DNA from: Hyaloperonospora brassicae
Lineage: Eukaryota; Oomycota; Peronosporomycetes; Peronosporales; Peronosporaceae
DNA: 64,000 bases
Direction: 5' to 3'
NCBI GenBank assembly: GCA_947650285.1
Contig: CANTFL010000637.1
Span: 1 to 64,000, forward strand
The notes beneath the pieces were generated by a model. It saw nothing but the letters and a program-made list of their open reading frames with translations. It did no database searches and was not told where the DNA came from. Below, piece by piece: positions 11,966 through 23,359 of the stretch (position 1 is its first letter; each line of letters begins with the position of its first letter). A program made the position numbers and the translations under genes.

Positions 11966-13653
11966 TCAGCACCCCGCATGCTTGTTCGGGGCGTACCAAT
12001 GTCGGATCATGATGTAGAACTCCTCCATGGGACATTTCCCCAGGTCATACACCTCACCGCAGGCACGGCACACGAAAAAACAATTGTCAGAGGAGTGTCT
12101 TTTACGCCTACATTTCTGACACATTAGCCGCTTCCAGCAACCGAGATCTCCATGCTTGGTCGATCCGCAATGAGTACACGGCTTCGATGGCATACTGCGA
12201 TCTTGATAATCTCGACGAGTATTAGGATCGACCGATCTCGCGTTTGCTGTAACGTCACTGGGGGATGAACGCCGATCCGTAGTAGCAGCCATATGGATCG
12301 ATCTTAATCGATCTTCCGAATCCGATCCGTTGGTGTCCGATTCTGACTCACTGCAGACGTCCTCGGTATGGGCCATCCTCACCGCACGTACAGGCTTAGA
12401 CAGCGCTGGACCCGGAGTTCCCTTCTGTCTGAACTTAAGAGATCCCATCATCATTTTCCCTTGACGCGATCTCCCCTGCTGGTATCCATGCAATGTCTCC
12501 TGCATGGAATCCGCATCTACTACATTCAGCAGTAGCAGCTGGTCGGAGAGATCGGGTTCATCCAAGGTGTCAATGAAATGGTTGACATGTTCCTTGCGTG
12601 ATTCTAGCGCTCCATCCTTCCCCGGTACCTTCGCCAACATTTCCATCACATTATGCCGATGCAAGTACTGCAGAGGGTTTTCTTCCGACCGCTTCTTCGT
12701 GTGGTAATATCGCCGGCTTGATGACATACCGTGTCCCGCATGTTCCAAGAGGAAGCTGTTCATGAATTCTTTCCAATTGGATTTCGTCGATCTGCACAGC
12801 TGTCGGTACCAGCAGCGGGCTGGGACTACCAGGAGATCTCCGAAAACCAGACATCTCCTCGTCCGATGCTTGGTCACGGATGAACGCTGATTTAACTTTG
12901 CCGATCCAGGTCTGTGCTTTGTCAACTTCTCGATCCGTTCCCGAAAATTCTTTCAGCTCGGAGATCGTTGAGGTTCTGATCCTTTGAATGAAGGAGTTGA
13001 TATCGTTAGTTACATCGGTCGCGGCAACTTGAGATTTCCTTGGTTCGGCCATCCACAGATCTTCTGGATCATATTCTGCCCCTTGCTGGATCTGATCGTA
13101 AGTGTTGGACTCCACTGATTCCATATCCACATCCGGCTTGCCATAAATTTCTTGCGAGGGTTGGGTAAAAGTACGGCGATCTGGATCACGGCTGTCGGTT
13201 CATTTGTTGGTCTGCTCTTTGTTCTGCTTCGTCTTTCTTCATCGCCAAATTGAAATATCGACCTAGATCATTCTCTTTCTGATCTCCCAACCTCATAGGT
13301 GCACCGGTCGGCCGTGGTTGTACGTCGATCTTGGTTTGCTCCTTCAAGGCTTCGATCTTGGCCTTGCCGATCCGGTCCTATAAGAACAATCCTCCTGACG
13401 GTCCTAGAGACATCCGGCGAATGCTAATGGATTTGTCTGACTCGATCTCAGAGTCAGCTGATGCATAGTGGGGAGATCCTGTGAGGTTCTCCCGGAGTGA
13501 GTCCAAGTGTATAGCGACCTTGTCTGTAGGCTTTGTGGCTTCGTCTACTGTAAGTGTCATGATCCCCACGAACTTGCTCCTTGCGTCCTCCAACTGTTCC
13601 AAGCTGCAACTCAGCAGTTCATCTCCATCAAAATTAGAAGGCCGACGTGACAA
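11966..13653 (-). pseudogene. GyA gag: capsid and triple zinc-knuckle nucleocapsid (broken, 5' truncated)
   Basis: From 13653 the frame begins inside gag (DGDELLSCSLEQLEDA), corresponding to the gag frames of C, D and E. A second frame (13130-12651) carries the capsid start (ISELKEFSGTDREVDKAQTW). It shifts into the frame 12925-11966, which continues with WKEFMNSFLLEHAGHG and the nucleocapsid. Three Cys clusters are visible: CTHCGSTKHGDLGC and CQKCRRKRHSSDNC, both C-x2-C-x4-H-x4-C, and CRACGEVYDLGKC. The last is followed by PMEEFY, a signature I recall from oomycete Gypsy gag. The N-terminal part and the 5' LTR are missing at the junction with GyB. Confidence 0.88.
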
Positions 13654-14330
13654 CAGACGTGATGGTCACCGTATCCATCACCAAGAGTGACATGAAGAAC
13701 GCCGACTCGTCAGCAGAGACAGGCAACCGCGACGCGAAGGACAAAGAGGGCGACACGAGTACGATGGAAGCCGTCGTATTACCCTCGCATCGGCAAATAC
13801 GGACGATCTGCGGGCTGGAGTCGAAGAATTGAGGCTTAGACAATACGCTGATCATAACGAGTTGTAAGAGGATATAAGCGACGAAAGCGACTACGACTAG
13901 ACAAACGAATACGAGTCGGACTCTGACGCCGATTACATGGAGGTGGACATAGAAGTGAACAGAGTGGCGTTACCTGCAAAACGCGGAGAGCGACCACGGC
14001 CTGGTCCTAAGATTATAGGTCGAGCAGGCGTACGGCTGAGCATGAGGTACGACCTGATCCACGTGATCAAGCCAATCAGCGTCATCGGCCATACCACCTA
14101 AGAGAACGCCGACCATGGGGTCTTTGTAGAGCGTGTGGTGCAGCAGGACACGACGCTCACTTTTGCAGACGCCGTTGCAAATTCTGCAAACATGTGCACG
14201 ACGTCGGCATGTGCAAACTATTCACCGAGCTCGAACGACTGATAAAGTTCGTCAAGTCATCGATCGATCGAACAACTGTGCCCAAAGAATACCAACACAT
14301 CTATTTGCCAGTCCAATTAAACTAGGAGGA
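13654..14330 (+). pseudogene. GyB gag 3' part with zinc-binding cluster (broken)
   Basis: Several short frames are needed to read it. An acidic stretch (DDLRAGVEELRLRQYADHNE, about 13802-13860) leads to a basic linker (LPAKRGERPRPGPK, about 13970). At about 14130-14260 a Cys-rich block reads CRACGAAGHD, then CKFCKHVHDVGMC and KLFTELERLIKFV. These resemble the Cys clusters of oomycete Gypsy nucleocapsids, though spacing is looser than a classical CCHC knuckle. In-frame stops occur near 13857, 13907 and 14100. The N-terminal capsid region is not present. Confidence 0.62.
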
Positions 14331-14465
14331 TCGTCGACTTTATCCAGGTCGAGAAACAACGGGCTACCACAGTCAATGGAATTAACAGTCGACGCGAACT
14401 ACGTATTTGATTTTGTTGGAGACACAAGAACGCCCGGCGATAAAGATTATGGAAGGTAAAATAGG

Positions 14466-14971
14466 TTGGACGACAAACTGGAGTCGTCCATGGTGGACGA
14501 ACAGGTTGAAGGAGAAAGAGCGATGGCTCGGGTGGGCGCATCACCCAACTTTCGGCGACGGATGGAATTGGAAAAGCCACTGAAGTTGCTAGAAGGGGAG
14601 CGACTAGGATGGTATTCGTCAAGGAAGTTAGATAGGAGAATAAGAATGAGAGCCTTTGAGATGGAGTCAGTGAACGATCAACGGACTCAGATCCTTCTGT
14701 ACACAGGAGCAAACATCTCAGCGAAAAGCAAATCGTTTGCACGAAAGGTTAAGCTTGATGTCGAATGAGTATGATCAAGCACATCGACGAACAAGGGATA
14801 GGGGAGTCAAAAGTAGTCACGACGTCACGGATTACGGTCACGATAACACTCGGGCGGAAGGTGCTATATGAATTCGAAAAAGAAATTATGCCACATCACG
14901 CGGGATTAGACCGAATACTCGGAACAGACTTTATGATAGCAGCTGGAGTCCGTCTAGTTCTCTTCAATTAG
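14466..14971 (+). pseudogene. GyB retropepsin-like protease (broken)
   Basis: Frame 14466-14768 ends with ILLYTGANISAKSKSFARKV, a match to the protease active-site region LLDTGA-V in which the catalytic Asp is now Tyr. A stop at 14766 separates it from 14765-14971, which continues with the flap region (DEQGIGESKVVTTSRITV) and ends in RILGTDFMIAAGVRLVLFN, the usual end of retropepsins in this lineage. The Asp-to-Tyr change would kill activity. Confidence 0.75.
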
Positions 14972-14998
14972 ACAGCCAAATTACCCGATGAATTAGTT

Positions 14999-16120
14999 GT
15001 GTCACTCCTAAAGTCCGCGAAAGAAGTCGACGGGCGGGAGTGGGGGAGAGAAGTCACAGGAAGACCCAGAGATACCAAGAATATCGATCAACGAGGGTCT
15101 GAGGTGGTCAAGCTGCAGTGTCTACAACCAATTGGATCCACAAACGAGCAGTGGGTTCGTCGACTACCCGCAATACAACCCACAATCATACGTAACAGGA
15201 AAGGGAAAGCGACCACGATCAGATTGACCCAATCTCGGATCACGGTCTATGACATGCCCAGCATATTTCCCGATCGTAGTGTGAATGCCTCACGGCACGT
15301 TACCACGAGACGAAGGATACGTACGCGTGAATTCGTCGAAGTACAGAGATTGGCAAGTGCTAGCGTACGAACATGTATTAGACAAAGAATTGATGCAGAA
15401 AGAGAAGGGCTTGTATGAGGAATGGTTGTCCCGACAACCACCAGCTGTGGAACGGCCGACCTATACTTTACCGCGTGCAATCCTTCGTCGGGATGAAGCT
15501 CCTATAGATACGACGTGTACGATTAACAAGGAAGAACGACACTGGGAGGTTGCAAACAGCGTAAGACGACAAGCTCAAGGTGCTCTCACGAAACTGACGA
15601 GGAGTGAGCCGAACAGGAGTAATGGCCAGCCCGCTAACCATCATCCAGAACCGGCAAAGAATGTCACGAATTGCGACGTAAGCATCAACATGGCTACGTG
15701 CCACTCGGCAGCAACCAGAGCTGCGTGCACGACGTTGGAAGAGGATACGTTGTTACTCAATGAATTTCTTAGCCGTTTTGATGACAAGTTGTGTGAGCCA
15801 GATACAACATTAGATCAAGCTATCGAATCATCTACATCACCGTTATCGTCACGTACTAGGTAAATTAACCTTGTCGACGAACTTGGCGATCAATTCTTGT
15901 GTGGCCTGGAAGAGTCGAGTATGGATCTACTTGAGAAGGAGCCATCTACTGCACCGTCGGACCGATTTACTTCCGAGCATGATTCCAGCGAAGACACCGT
16001 GGTGAATTACGCTCGCGAACTTGCCCTTCTGCCGAACCTCACAGAGCTGACACAAACAAAGTTGGACTAAAATGAAAAGAATGTGACTTCGTCAGCTTAT
16101 GACGAGGAGCAACAGGCCAA
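14999..16120 (+). pseudogene. GyB protease-RT linker, degraded
   Basis: Two overlapping frames (14999-15418 and 15285-15863) and their continuation with one stop to about 16070 carry the linker between protease and RT: WQVLAYEHVLDKELMQKE, a middle with many Thr and Asn, then an acidic end (LSRFDDKLCEPDTTLDQAI; SSMDLLEKEPSTAPSDRF). No catalytic motif is expected here. A frame shift lies near 15290. The assignment depends on its position. Confidence 0.55.
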
Positions 16121-16137
16121 GTTGATCTACATATTGA

Positions 16138-16497
16138 AGGAAAATGAACAGATCATGATCTCGAGTAAGCATGCATTAATACCTCCAGCGTACGGAGTAG
16201 TCTGCGATATCGACGTAAACGAACACTATCCTAATCAATAATGGGCTCGACGTGTACCTCTCCGAAATCTTATAAAACTGTACGTGTGACTGAAAGGATT
16301 GTTGACAACAGAAATATTGAATTTTCACAGAGTCCGTGGGACTCGCCGATCGTGATATTTCCCATGAATAATTGCGCGGACATACCAATGTGTATTGATT
16401 ACAAGATGGTTAATGCGGTGGCGGTACACATGGAATACGCAATGAATTTAGTGGACGATCTGCTGACGGAATTAGAAGGCAATCGACGTCAAAGATA
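16138..16497 (+). pseudogene. GyB reverse transcriptase, N-terminal part, cut at 16497
   Basis: It starts in LKENEQIMISSKHALIPPAY and VVCDIDVNEHYP, the region just before the RT fingers. After a frame change it continues SPWDSPIVIFPMNNCADIPM and CIDYKMVNAVAVHMEYAMNL with VDDLLTELEG (16320-16485). These are the finger and early palm motifs of Gypsy RT. The palm with the catalytic Asp residues is missing, replaced by the composite block 16498-20590. RNase H sequence resumes after 20590. Confidence 0.75.
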
Positions 16498-16610
16498 AAA
16501 ATGAAAGCATCCTTAGAAGCTCTCAATTTTAAATTGCTACAGTCGGTTCATTCAGAATATGGATATCTATAGGGCGGTCCTCTACCAACTGAAGGGAACG
16601 ACTTTCTAAG

Positions 16611-16922
16611 TCACCCGCTCTGGCGACATCTCGTAAATGGCGATCCCACGAGAATCGGTAACGATCCGACCGGATCGAGATGACTGGGGAAACCAGGCCG
16701 ATGTGGAACGGCGGGAATACCTTTTTCTTGATCGGGCGATCTGGGAAACGGAGGCGATCCGGCCGGACCGGAATGTTGTGGGGACCTAGGCCGATCCGAA
16801 TTTGTGGGAGCATGCTCCCCGTGATCTGATGATCCGGACGAACGATCGCGATCCGGAGACAGAACTACAGTGAAGTTGTCCGAGAGGTTCGGCGAAGTGG
16901 GGACACGCGTCGGGGAGGTCAT
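16611..16922 (-). pseudogene. Copy of the GyA antisense ORF N-terminus
   Basis: The 103-residue frame starts MTSPTRVPTSPNLSDNF at 16922, which is 89 nt from the LTR edge at 17012, as in GyA. It matches 3532-3812 almost base for base and then diverges at about 16637. Only the Ser/Pro-rich head is present; the coiled coil and tail are absent. Confidence 0.7.
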
Positions 16923-17011
16923 GGGATGGACTTGAGTGCTTGGAACGAAGTTGATTGATGAATGGACTGAAGCCGGTTGCTGCCTAAACGGACTTCAGTA
17001 CAGGGGGCGGT

Positions 17012-17434
17012 TGTGGTAAAGTCACTAATCAAATGATGGGACGTGGATCGGCGACCACCCAGTTAAGGTGTCACTTACTGGTGGAAAATGAGACCATGGG
17101 ACCTGGCGATCTAATACGAGATGGGAGGCGATCCCAACGGAGAAAGACGATCTGATCCAACTGCCGTCAGATTGATGGGTGTGGAACGATCTGATACGGG
17201 GCGCGGAAAGGGATGATTTCCACGCTACAATCTGGGACAAGGAATGATTTCAACGGTGCGATCTGAGACAAGGGACTGGATTGCATCAAACAACCGATCT
17301 GAAGCAAAATTATTCTGGGAAAGGTGCATCGGGACCAGGCGATGTGAGGTGACTCTGTGACAAAGGTGCCGAAATCCATCAGATCGGTGACACTTGTTAC
17401 CGATTTCCCGAAGGAAGTACTGATTCAGGGTAAA
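17012..17434 (+). repeat. GyA-type LTR, partial (first 424 bp)
   Basis: It begins TGTGGTAAAGTCACTAATC right after CAGGGGGCGGT and is the reverse complement of about 3010-3442. It stops abruptly at 17434, where a second LTR begins in the opposite direction. Confidence 0.85.
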
Positions 17435-19215
17435 TGTTGTAAAGTCGATCTCACAAAATTACTTTAGTGAATGTCGATCTTCCACTTGCCCAGACTTGCC
17501 GACTCACGGAGGGGATACTCCGAATCGTGCCTTGTTGTATAGCCTTGTGCTGACCTTTTGTACCCGTCGGTTGGGCTGGCTTGAGCTCTTCGTAACGGCC
17601 TTGGGAGATGTCGATCTCGCTGAGGGTTTGGGGTTGAGCGTTCGCTTCCGGTGCGGAAATCTTCACACCACGAACGGGGTTCTGCGATCTTGATCTTGAG
17701 TCGCGGCAGTCACTCTTGGGCGATGTCGCGATCTCGATCTTGAATCACACCGATCTCGATTTGTCTTCGCTGTGCGGAAATCTTCACTCAGCAAATAGTA
17801 GTCTTGCGTCGACCTTGCGTTGGGATCGGTCCGATCTGGTCTTGGGATCGGCCGATCTTGCCGGAAGTGCGCAATGTGGGTGGATCGGTTGCTTGTTTCG
17901 CCAAAATGAAACGTGCCGATCTGCCCTGTAGATCGCTTCGGTCTTGCTCGTACTTGTCTTGAACTCCTGGTCCAGATCTTCTGACCACTTGAGCCGTCTC
18001 GACATCTCGTGTCCAATGTCCTTTTCCTTTTCCTTTGTTGTGTGGCTGCTACCCTAGCAGTTGAGTTGAGTGTGAGTACTTGATCGATCCGGACCAGATA
18101 TCCCGAGATCGCTCTTCTCGATCTTGTTCAACAAGCCAAGATCGGCCTTCTGTGTCCCTGTAACACGCGTGCCTTGACCCGCCGGGGAAGCCAAATCAAT
18201 CTTGCCCGGAGAAGAGGGGAGGAGAACGTGCGTCGTGAGCAGAAGAAGTAGAATTCAAGTCTGTTTATTATCCAACCAAAATAATAGCCAACCTATCCTT
18301 AAGCCTATTCCAAGCTGTATGTCACTCTCCAAGTCGATATCACCTTTAAACTTGACCGCCCCCTTGAACACGTGACGAAATTTCGTGATCTGTACTCCAA
18401 AGATAGCGCCAACACTCCCGATATCGTACCTAGACATCAAAAAGGAGCAAATCCCAAATGTGGTACCAAATAACCCAATTTTGATACCAAAAGGTCCAAA
18501 ATAGTACTCAAATACCACATGTGTCCAAATCCGCTTTGCGAAGTCAATTCAACCGGCTTCCACTGGATCTTTCGATCTGAACTATTGGGACATCACTCAC
18601 GGACCTTCAACAAGCATGTCTGTCATGATCCGAAAGTCTCATCAGCGATATATTTAAAATCAGTGGGGAACATGACCGATCTGATGCCCAATTCAAGATT
18701 GTTGAGGATCGGTACGGTATAATTCAGCAGTAAATAGCTTTTTGTTTACCGTACGCGCTCCAATATCATCCTTCCGGGTTTATCGGGTCAACGAGACTAT
18801 CCACAGGTCTTGATACAGTTCCCTGGACTCCCACGAGTATCCACAATTCCAGATCGGTCCATAATTAAACCAAATCAGTACTCCCTTTGGGAGACCGGTA
18901 AAGAGTGTTACCGATCTGCAAAATGTTACACCTTCGTCACAGAGTCATATCGCATCACCTGGTCCCAGATCCTTGTACCAGGTCGCTCCATGGAAATCTT
19001 CTAGTTGTCGTCTTGTCCCAGATCGGTCTGTCTCAGGTCGATCCATATCCATCAATCTGGAGACTGTTGGATCGGGTCGCCGATCCTCGTTGAGATCGCT
19101 TTCCATCTCCTTATTAGATCGCTAGGTCCCATGTCATCATTTTCCACCAGTACGTGACGCCTTATTTGGACAGTCACCGATCCACATCCCAAATTTCATT
19201 GGTGACATTACCACA
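17435..19215 (-). repeat. GyA-type LTR B, complete, about 1.78 kb
   Basis: Plus-strand limits are TGTTGTAAAGTCGATC at 17435 and GACATTACCACA at 19215. It matches LTR A (1582-3442) along its length in the same strand sense, including the CTGCTA-GGG-TAGCAG hairpin near 18050. It is flanked by a partial inverted LTR on the left and the RT fragment on the right. No target duplication is evident, so rearrangement is more likely than simple insertion. Confidence 0.88.
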
Positions 19216-19217
19216 CT

Positions 19218-20568
19218 TCACCACAATAGCGCATCAGCGACGACGTTAAGTCGTCCTGGTTTGTATTCGACGGAGAAGTTGTACCTCGCACAGAAAGGCA
19301 GCCACCTCGCCGTTCGTTGCGAGAGGTGTGTACTGTTCACGACCGTGCGTAGTGACGCATGGTCCGTATATACGATGACCGGTCTATCTCCGAGGAGATA
19401 AACGCGGAACTTAGCCAGTGCGTACTTCATGGCAAGGAGTTCGTTGTCATGTACTGGGTAATTGCGTTCAGCTGGTTTCAGCTGACGCGATTGATAGAAG
19501 ACGACGCTCTCTGCGCCGTCTGTTTCATACTGCATCAACGCACAGCCGATAGCAAAAATGGTGGCGTCACAGACCACATGAAAAGGTCTGTCCTGATCTG
19601 CAATCGCCAAGATGGGAGGTTGCATGAAGCTTTTCTTGATGCTTTCTAAGGAACGCTGACAATCAGCGTTCCATGACCACTTCATATCCTTCTTGAGCAA
19701 GCAAGAAAGATGAACAGTTATCTCGGCGTAATTGCGCGAGTACTTGTGTAAGTACGCCGCTAAGCCACAGAGCTTACAAAGTCCCTTGACATTGACTGGC
19801 ACTAGCCAGTCGGTGATCGCCTTGATCTTTTTGGGATCAGGGCGTACGCCGTGTTTACCCACGATGCACCCAAGAAATGGTATTTCGCTTGCCGCGAATA
19901 TACACTTCTTGATATTGACATACAACTTATGCTTGCGAATAAGTTGAAGGACTTGACGAACATGAGTTCTACGAACCTCAACGTCCGTCTTTCCGTCCAT
20001 AGCCCGGCTATGGACGAGCACATCGTCGAAGTAACTCGGTGCGAAGTCTCGCACCGGTATCACTAAATTTGTAACACATCTGTTGAAAGTTGCAGGGGCA
20101 TTGCTCAGCCCCTGTGACATCACTAGCCCCTCCCACAGCATACCGCTGGGAGTGATCACTGCTATGTACGGTATGTCCTGTACACGCATGAGGACCTGAT
20201 AGAATCCGTCCATCAGATCCATACACGAAAATATGGTACTCTTTGACACACCATCTATGATTACGTCCTTCCTCGGTATAGGCGTCTGAGCCGGTACCGT
20301 TGCAGCATTCAACTTGTTGAATGCGTGCACTATCCGCCACCCTCCTGTGGCCTTTCGCACACAGATGGTCGGAGAGCTGTGAGGGTATGTTGATTCCCTC
20401 ACATGGCCCGCTGCTAAGCGATCGGCAAAGAACTTGTCGATCGCTAGCACCTGTTCACGAGGCAGTGGACTCTGCCCCATGACACAGTACTTCGAGCCCG
20501 GCTTGAGCTCGATCTCGTACCGAGTGCCTTTGGCCTTAGGAAACTCGCATAGCACGGATTCAGGGACA
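19218..20568 (-). pseudogene. Gypsy RT-RNase H fragment, second copy (inverted relative to 1-1589)
   Basis: A 455-residue uninterrupted frame matching the one at 1-1589 with few substitutions. It retains MDLMDGF, YFDD and the RNase H Asp, Glu and Asp positions. Homology starts near 20568 at the CCTGAATCCG motif; the 20585 start codon lies in unrelated sequence, so the first residues are not native. It ends at the same GCGCTAT boundary where LTR sequence begins. Both copies breaking at the same base shows they share one ancestral junction and were duplicated afterwards. Confidence 0.9.
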
Positions 20569-20599
20569 ATCGTTAAAGCACGCATTCTCCGTCATTTTG

Positions 20600-21698
20600 A
20601 ATAAAGTCTAGATGTTCACGTGATGATCTTTGCAAACGACTGGGCACTGAGTAGCACCCTAATGCAATGCAACGACCAAAAATTGCATCCAGTGCGATTT
20701 GCGGCCGAGTGTTAACAGAGAATGAGAAGAATTACCACCCGGCAGAGAGCGAGGTGCAGGCACTTTTACAACTGATAAAAGTCGTTCAAAAACTGCTAAT
20801 GGAGAAAACGATCTACGTCTATACGAGATACTCAACATTGGAGTGGGTCTTCACGTCCAAATCATTGTTTGGACGCGCAGTCAGCTTTGCCGTACTATTG
20901 TCACCCTATCATCTGAAAATTAAAAGAGTCGGCGAGCGCAATGTCGATTTTCTGCTGCTTCTCCAGGCGTCCATCACACCGACAATCGGACTCAACGTAT
21001 CGCCAGCACACATTGCTCTATGCCCTACTCCTGAAACAATATTCCGCCTCGATCCTAAACTGTTGTACGCACGAGTCTCGCAAGAATTTAGTGGGTTCGT
21101 CATGTCTTTCGACGGTTTGTCGAAGACGACAACACTTGGTAAAGTTGGAAGTTGTGCGTGGATATTGTGGGGACTGCCCGAGTGGACAGTCGTAATGGCT
21201 GAGAGTGATTACCTACCGTCTACCACAGCAAATTTGGCAGAATACGCCGGCATGAAGCGAGGCGCTCTAGCAGCATTGTATCACCAAGTTACTGATCTGG
21301 TCATAGCGGGAGACTCGAGGTTATCGATCCAACAAGCCATGGGAGTGATCGCATGTAAACACCACGCACTGCAAGTAGAATTAGCACGTCATAACGATTT
21401 AGTTGAGAGATGTAATTCCGTACGGTACCTTCACGTTATCCGCTACTACAATGCAGCTGCCGACGTCCTGGCCACGGAAGCACTGGAAGCTAAGACAGAG
21501 AATCTACTCATAGGTGAGGAAAGCTATGAAGAGCTACGAAAACTGAATCGGATACAAGAAAAGTTGGTTGGAGATAGAGAACCCGATGGGGTCATCGAAG
21601 CAAAGCCAGCGAGGTCAGTGATTACACGAAGTACAACTCGTCGCGTGCGAATCGCCGACCAGCTAGGCGATGGAAGATTGACAGAGGAGAGTGAATAG
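20600..21698 (+). pseudogene. GyB RNase H and second archaeal-type RNase H
   Basis: The frame 20667-21698 (343 residues) is open. Upstream, 20600-20690 supplies NDWALSSTLMQ, the start of the RT-linked RNase H. The frame continues with NYHPAESEVQALLQL, VYTRYSTLEWVF and LLSPYHLKIKRV. The second RNase H follows: MSFDGLSKTT (Asp), ANLAEYAGMKRGA (Glu), IAGDSRLSIQQ (Asp), YNAAADVLATEAL (Asp). All four acidic residues of this second domain are present. The first domain lacks a clear first Asp, so the downstream domain probably carried the activity. The RT palm that should precede it is lost. Confidence 0.88.
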
Positions 21699-21799
21699 TC
21701 GGTTAGAAATTGAGAAAATGAGAAGCGCGTTCGACGCACCGTGACTCGATAAAATCCAGAGACTCAAGGATCATAGTGCGGAGAATATTGACCCAACAG

Positions 21800-23261
21800 C
21801 CGTCCAACAGAAACGGATAGAACGGATATCGACCGCACAAGATGAAGAGGTTAAGTGGGCAGACCTCAAGACGTATCTGCGAGGAGAATTTGACAAACTA
21901 ACACACCGTCAATCTAGCGAATCCGAGAAGATCGCTGATCGATTTGTGTTGATCCAGGACGGGTTGCTATTTTACGTGGGACGGCGACGAGACTTAGGAG
22001 AGACACAAGAAGATGACATTAAACTACGACTCGTAATTCCAACAGCACTAGTCGATATATTAGTGTTAAATTGTCATGACTCGATCGAAGGCGGCCACCA
22101 AGGAATCGTGCGGAGATATCACAAGGTCGAGACTATTTACTACTATATCAGACTGTATGCAGATGTGACAAGGCATGTACAAGGTTGCGAAGATTGCAGC
22201 ACGAGCAAAAGCAAGCCTTCATTCAATTGTCATTCGCCGGGGAATATAATTGTCGAGCGACCGTTTCAGATGGTGTCTATGGGCTTTTTTATTCCACTCC
22301 CAAAGACTAGACGGGGGAAGATAGCGCTTTTACTTTTCCAAGATCATTTTACGGGGTTTGTGATATCTAAAGCCATGAGTGTACGTCGGCACTGGAGGTA
22401 GCGAAAGAATTTGAAAAGAATGTATTCCGTCATTTTGGTGCTCCCAGTCTCATTCGTCACGACAGATATCCTAGGTTCAAGAGTAGTTTCTCTCAAACGT
22501 TTTGCTGAAATGATGCAAGCTGAGTCAAGAGCCACCCTCAGTTATCGTCCACAAGAAAATGGACAATAAAAGCGAAGTGTGAAGACAATGATACAAATAG
22601 TGCGAGTGTACGTGGTAGATCCATATAAGCGAATTGGAATGACATTGCAGAAAAATTTCTTTATGCCATTAACAATTCTAGAGATATAACGAGAAAAGAG
22701 ACGCCGTTCTATTTCCTACACGGGTGGGATGCCCACTCAACACTGAAGGCGATGACAGAGTCAATGCGACTCGTCAATACAGGGAATAATAGGGTGGTGG
22801 ACTCGACGAATCCAGTCCTGTGGCGTCGCGGATCTAACAGGCAGCGAGAAGTGGCCCTACGACTGGCAAAATAGTACCAAGTGAGAGAGAAAGCAAAAAG
22901 GGCACGTGAACATAACGAGCTACTCAGTCCAGCTGAAAGACGGATTGAGTCAGCAAAAACCGGACATGATACTGAGCAAGATGATGAGACGCCAGAAAAT
23001 CAATCTGCTCCAACTAGTGACGACAGAGTTCGAATCAGGACGAATAGTAGGACGTCTAATACCGTGATAAACGAAGGAGACCGAGTGTGGCTATTCATGG
23101 AAAGGGTGAAGCCTGGACTAAAGCAAAAGCTAGCCCACAGGTGGTATGTTTCTTTCCGAGTCAAGAAACAGGTTACAGAGTTCGCGTTTGGATTTGAGTT
23201 GCCAGATAGAAGCGGATATTGGTTCTACCCGATTGTCCCTATATCGCGATTGAAACGATAA
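21800..23261 (+). pseudogene. GyB integrase (broken)
   Basis: It begins with an acidic lead (DEEVKWADLKTYLRGEFDKL). The 151-residue frame at 21946 then shows the zinc-binding region (CHDSIEGGHQG and CEDC) and the core start VSMGFFIPLPKTRRGK, where the first catalytic Asp of the MDF motif is replaced by Gly. A frame change at about 22400 leads to VFRHFGAPSLIRHDRYPRF (second Asp) and SYRPQENGQ followed at once by a stop near the expected Glu. Further breaks lie in 22600-22880. Frame 22881-23261 is the C-terminal region with DRVWLFMERVKPGLKQKLAHRW, the SH3-like part. Confidence 0.87.
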
Positions 23262-23359
23262 TAGAACAAGGGGCACGTCCAACGAAAAAGTTGGTGGAAG
23301 GACAAGGACATACAGATCGACGTTACTTTGACAAAGAACTACTGCCGGAAGATGGCTGA

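Larger units (their letters stand above)
1582..13653 (-). mobile_element. Gypsy element GyA: long chromodomain element with antisense ORF, decayed, 5' end missing
   Basis: Read on the minus strand: gag (13653-11966), protease and linker (11830-10895), RT-RNase H (10766-9100), a second archaeal-type RNase H (8924-8166), integrase with SH3-like domain and chromodomain (8060-6568), a hairpin array, an antisense ORF on the other strand (3532-6257), a polypurine tract and the 3' LTR (3442-1582). The order is that of chromodomain Ty3/Gypsy elements. Many stops and frameshifts show it is dead. The left LTR and first part of gag are absent: the copy ends at about 13653 where GyB begins in the opposite direction. 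Elements C, D and E downstream share its LTR, gag, linker and integrase tail and look like internally deleted relatives. Confidence 0.85.
16498..20590. mobile_element. Composite block inserted in GyB RT: inverted, rearranged copy of 1-3.8 kb
   Basis: Read on the minus strand the block contains the RT-RNase H fragment (20568-19218, same family as 1-1589), about 10 bases of LTR start, a full-length LTR in the reverse sense (19215-17435), the last 424 bp of a second LTR in the original sense (17434-17012), and the polypurine tract plus antisense ORF start (17011-16637). The piece 16498-16637 has no match I can see. Relative to 1-3.8 kb, the outer parts are collinear and the LTR in the middle is flipped. 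Confidence 0.78.

Noticed and set aside
17435..19215. DNA transposon with terminal inverted repeats
   Set aside because: The inverted ends looked like TIRs at first, but the same unit elsewhere is followed by a primer-binding site and preceded by a polypurine tract, so it is an LTR.
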